Shown here: positions 63,741 to 64,000 of the stretch, one piece after another | Layout of the letters: the number at the start of each line of letters is the position of its first letter | Numbering within the stretch: the stretch's first letter is position 1 | Assembly: GCF_012489685.1 (NCBI RefSeq) | Contig: NC_080042.1 | Location: forward strand, 3,474,501-3,538,500 | Length of the DNA stretch: 64,000 bases | Reading direction: 5' to 3' | From: Lotus japonicus | Lineage: Eukaryota; Streptophyta; Magnoliopsida; Fabales; Fabaceae | Notes under the pieces: model-generated | Seen by the model: only the letters and a program-made list of their open reading frames with translations | The model's database searches: none | What the model was told of the DNA's origin: nothing | Program-made: the position numbers and the translations under genes

Positions 63741-64000
63741 AAGGTAACTCAAGGGGACAAAGGAAAAGGAAAGGAGATAGTTGAGGAATTGGGCGACCAT
63801 GTTGGGGAATGCTCATCCATTGCAGGGGGATTTGGAGGGGGCAAGATTTCTAGCAAGGCCAGAAAGCGTTATGTGGCGGCAGTACATTCCGTGCACGAGG
63901 CATACGAGGGCGAATGTTGGTTGAATCACTCTCCAATTATATTCACCCCTCAGGATTTCGCACATGTAATTCCTCATGACAACGACCCGATTGTAGTAAC
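63741..64000 (+). pseudogene. Tat gag-protease linker, plus-strand copy, cut by the window end
   Basis: Reads 'IVEELGDHVGECSSIAGGFG', 'KARKRYVAAVHSVHEA' and 'SPIIFTPQDFAHVIPHDNDP', closely matching the minus-strand copy at about 35300-35530. The protease DxGSS motif would lie just beyond the window. Confidence 0.8.

Larger units (their letters stand above)
61738..64000 (+). mobile_element. Tat-type Ty3/gypsy element, plus strand, continues beyond the window
   Basis: LTR (to 62223), PBS and gag are present; protease begins before the end of the window. It is the same family as the minus-strand element at 30708-37322 (near-identical gag start and 'SPI-FTPQDFAHVIPHDNDP'). Confidence 0.88.

Noticed and set aside
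1..64000. CRISPR array, prokaryotic operon or phage-like system
   Set aside because: No regularly spaced short repeats with unique spacers and no bacterial gene organisation; everything recognisable is plant repeat DNA.

Overview
The window is plant nuclear DNA made almost entirely of transposable elements nested inside one another. I found no intact single-copy cellular gene. The element set (SIRE/Maximus-type Ty1/copia with an envelope-like ORF, Tekay-type chromoviruses with 3.6-3.9 kb LTRs, Tat-type Ty3/gypsy with an antisense extra ORF, Athila-like non-autonomous elements, Mutator-like elements, plant L1 LINEs, tRNA-SINEs) points to a eudicot, most likely a legume. The species call is inference from family resemblance.

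Layout. 1-3276: chromovirus LTR material, including an unusual 1.29 kb block (1990-3276) bounded by two inverted LTR 3' ends; both parts carry an ORF. 3400-11370: a broken Tat-type gypsy pol on +, split in its RT by a complete 6.4 kb Athila-like non-autonomous element (3652-10081, TSD GTGAT). 11460-12148: LINE and SIRE-like fragments. 12149-23619: a complete Tekay element (LTRs 3593 and 3569 bp, TSD AGTTC) whose LTRs are nearly identical although its gag-pol is grossly defective. 23824-40650: a minus-strand SIRE-type copia element holding a solo SIRE LTR (24895-26102, TSD AAGTG) and a minus-strand Tat element (30708-37322) that lost its 3' end. 40651-43567: a minus-strand LINE ORF1 interrupted by a MULE (42289-43224) and an LTR-like piece. 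43570-49198: AT-rich DNA with SINEs and a LINE-like retroposon inserted in the A box of a SINE. 49199-54999: a 5.8 kb LTR element with 0.29 kb LTRs (TSD GGAAG) without gag or pol; nested in it is a Pack-MULE candidate (51092-52676, TSD TAAAATTAA) carrying a coiled-coil reading frame. 55209-61457: paired SINEs, a wrecked minus-strand copia element and, inside its LTR, a Tekay solo LTR (57522-61457, TSD GAATT). 61738-64000: the 5' part of a second Tat element of the same family as the one at 31-37 kb, cut by the window edge.

Most interesting: the chromovirus LTRs share a reading frame with a recognisable domain, seen in several diverged LTR types here in intact, frameshifted or relic form. Also notable are the Tekay copy that seems to have moved with defective pol, the block with two LTR 3' ends as termini, and the Pack-MULE. 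Element boundaries with exact TSDs were read directly from the sequence; family names rest on recognisable motifs; identity levels are by eye.
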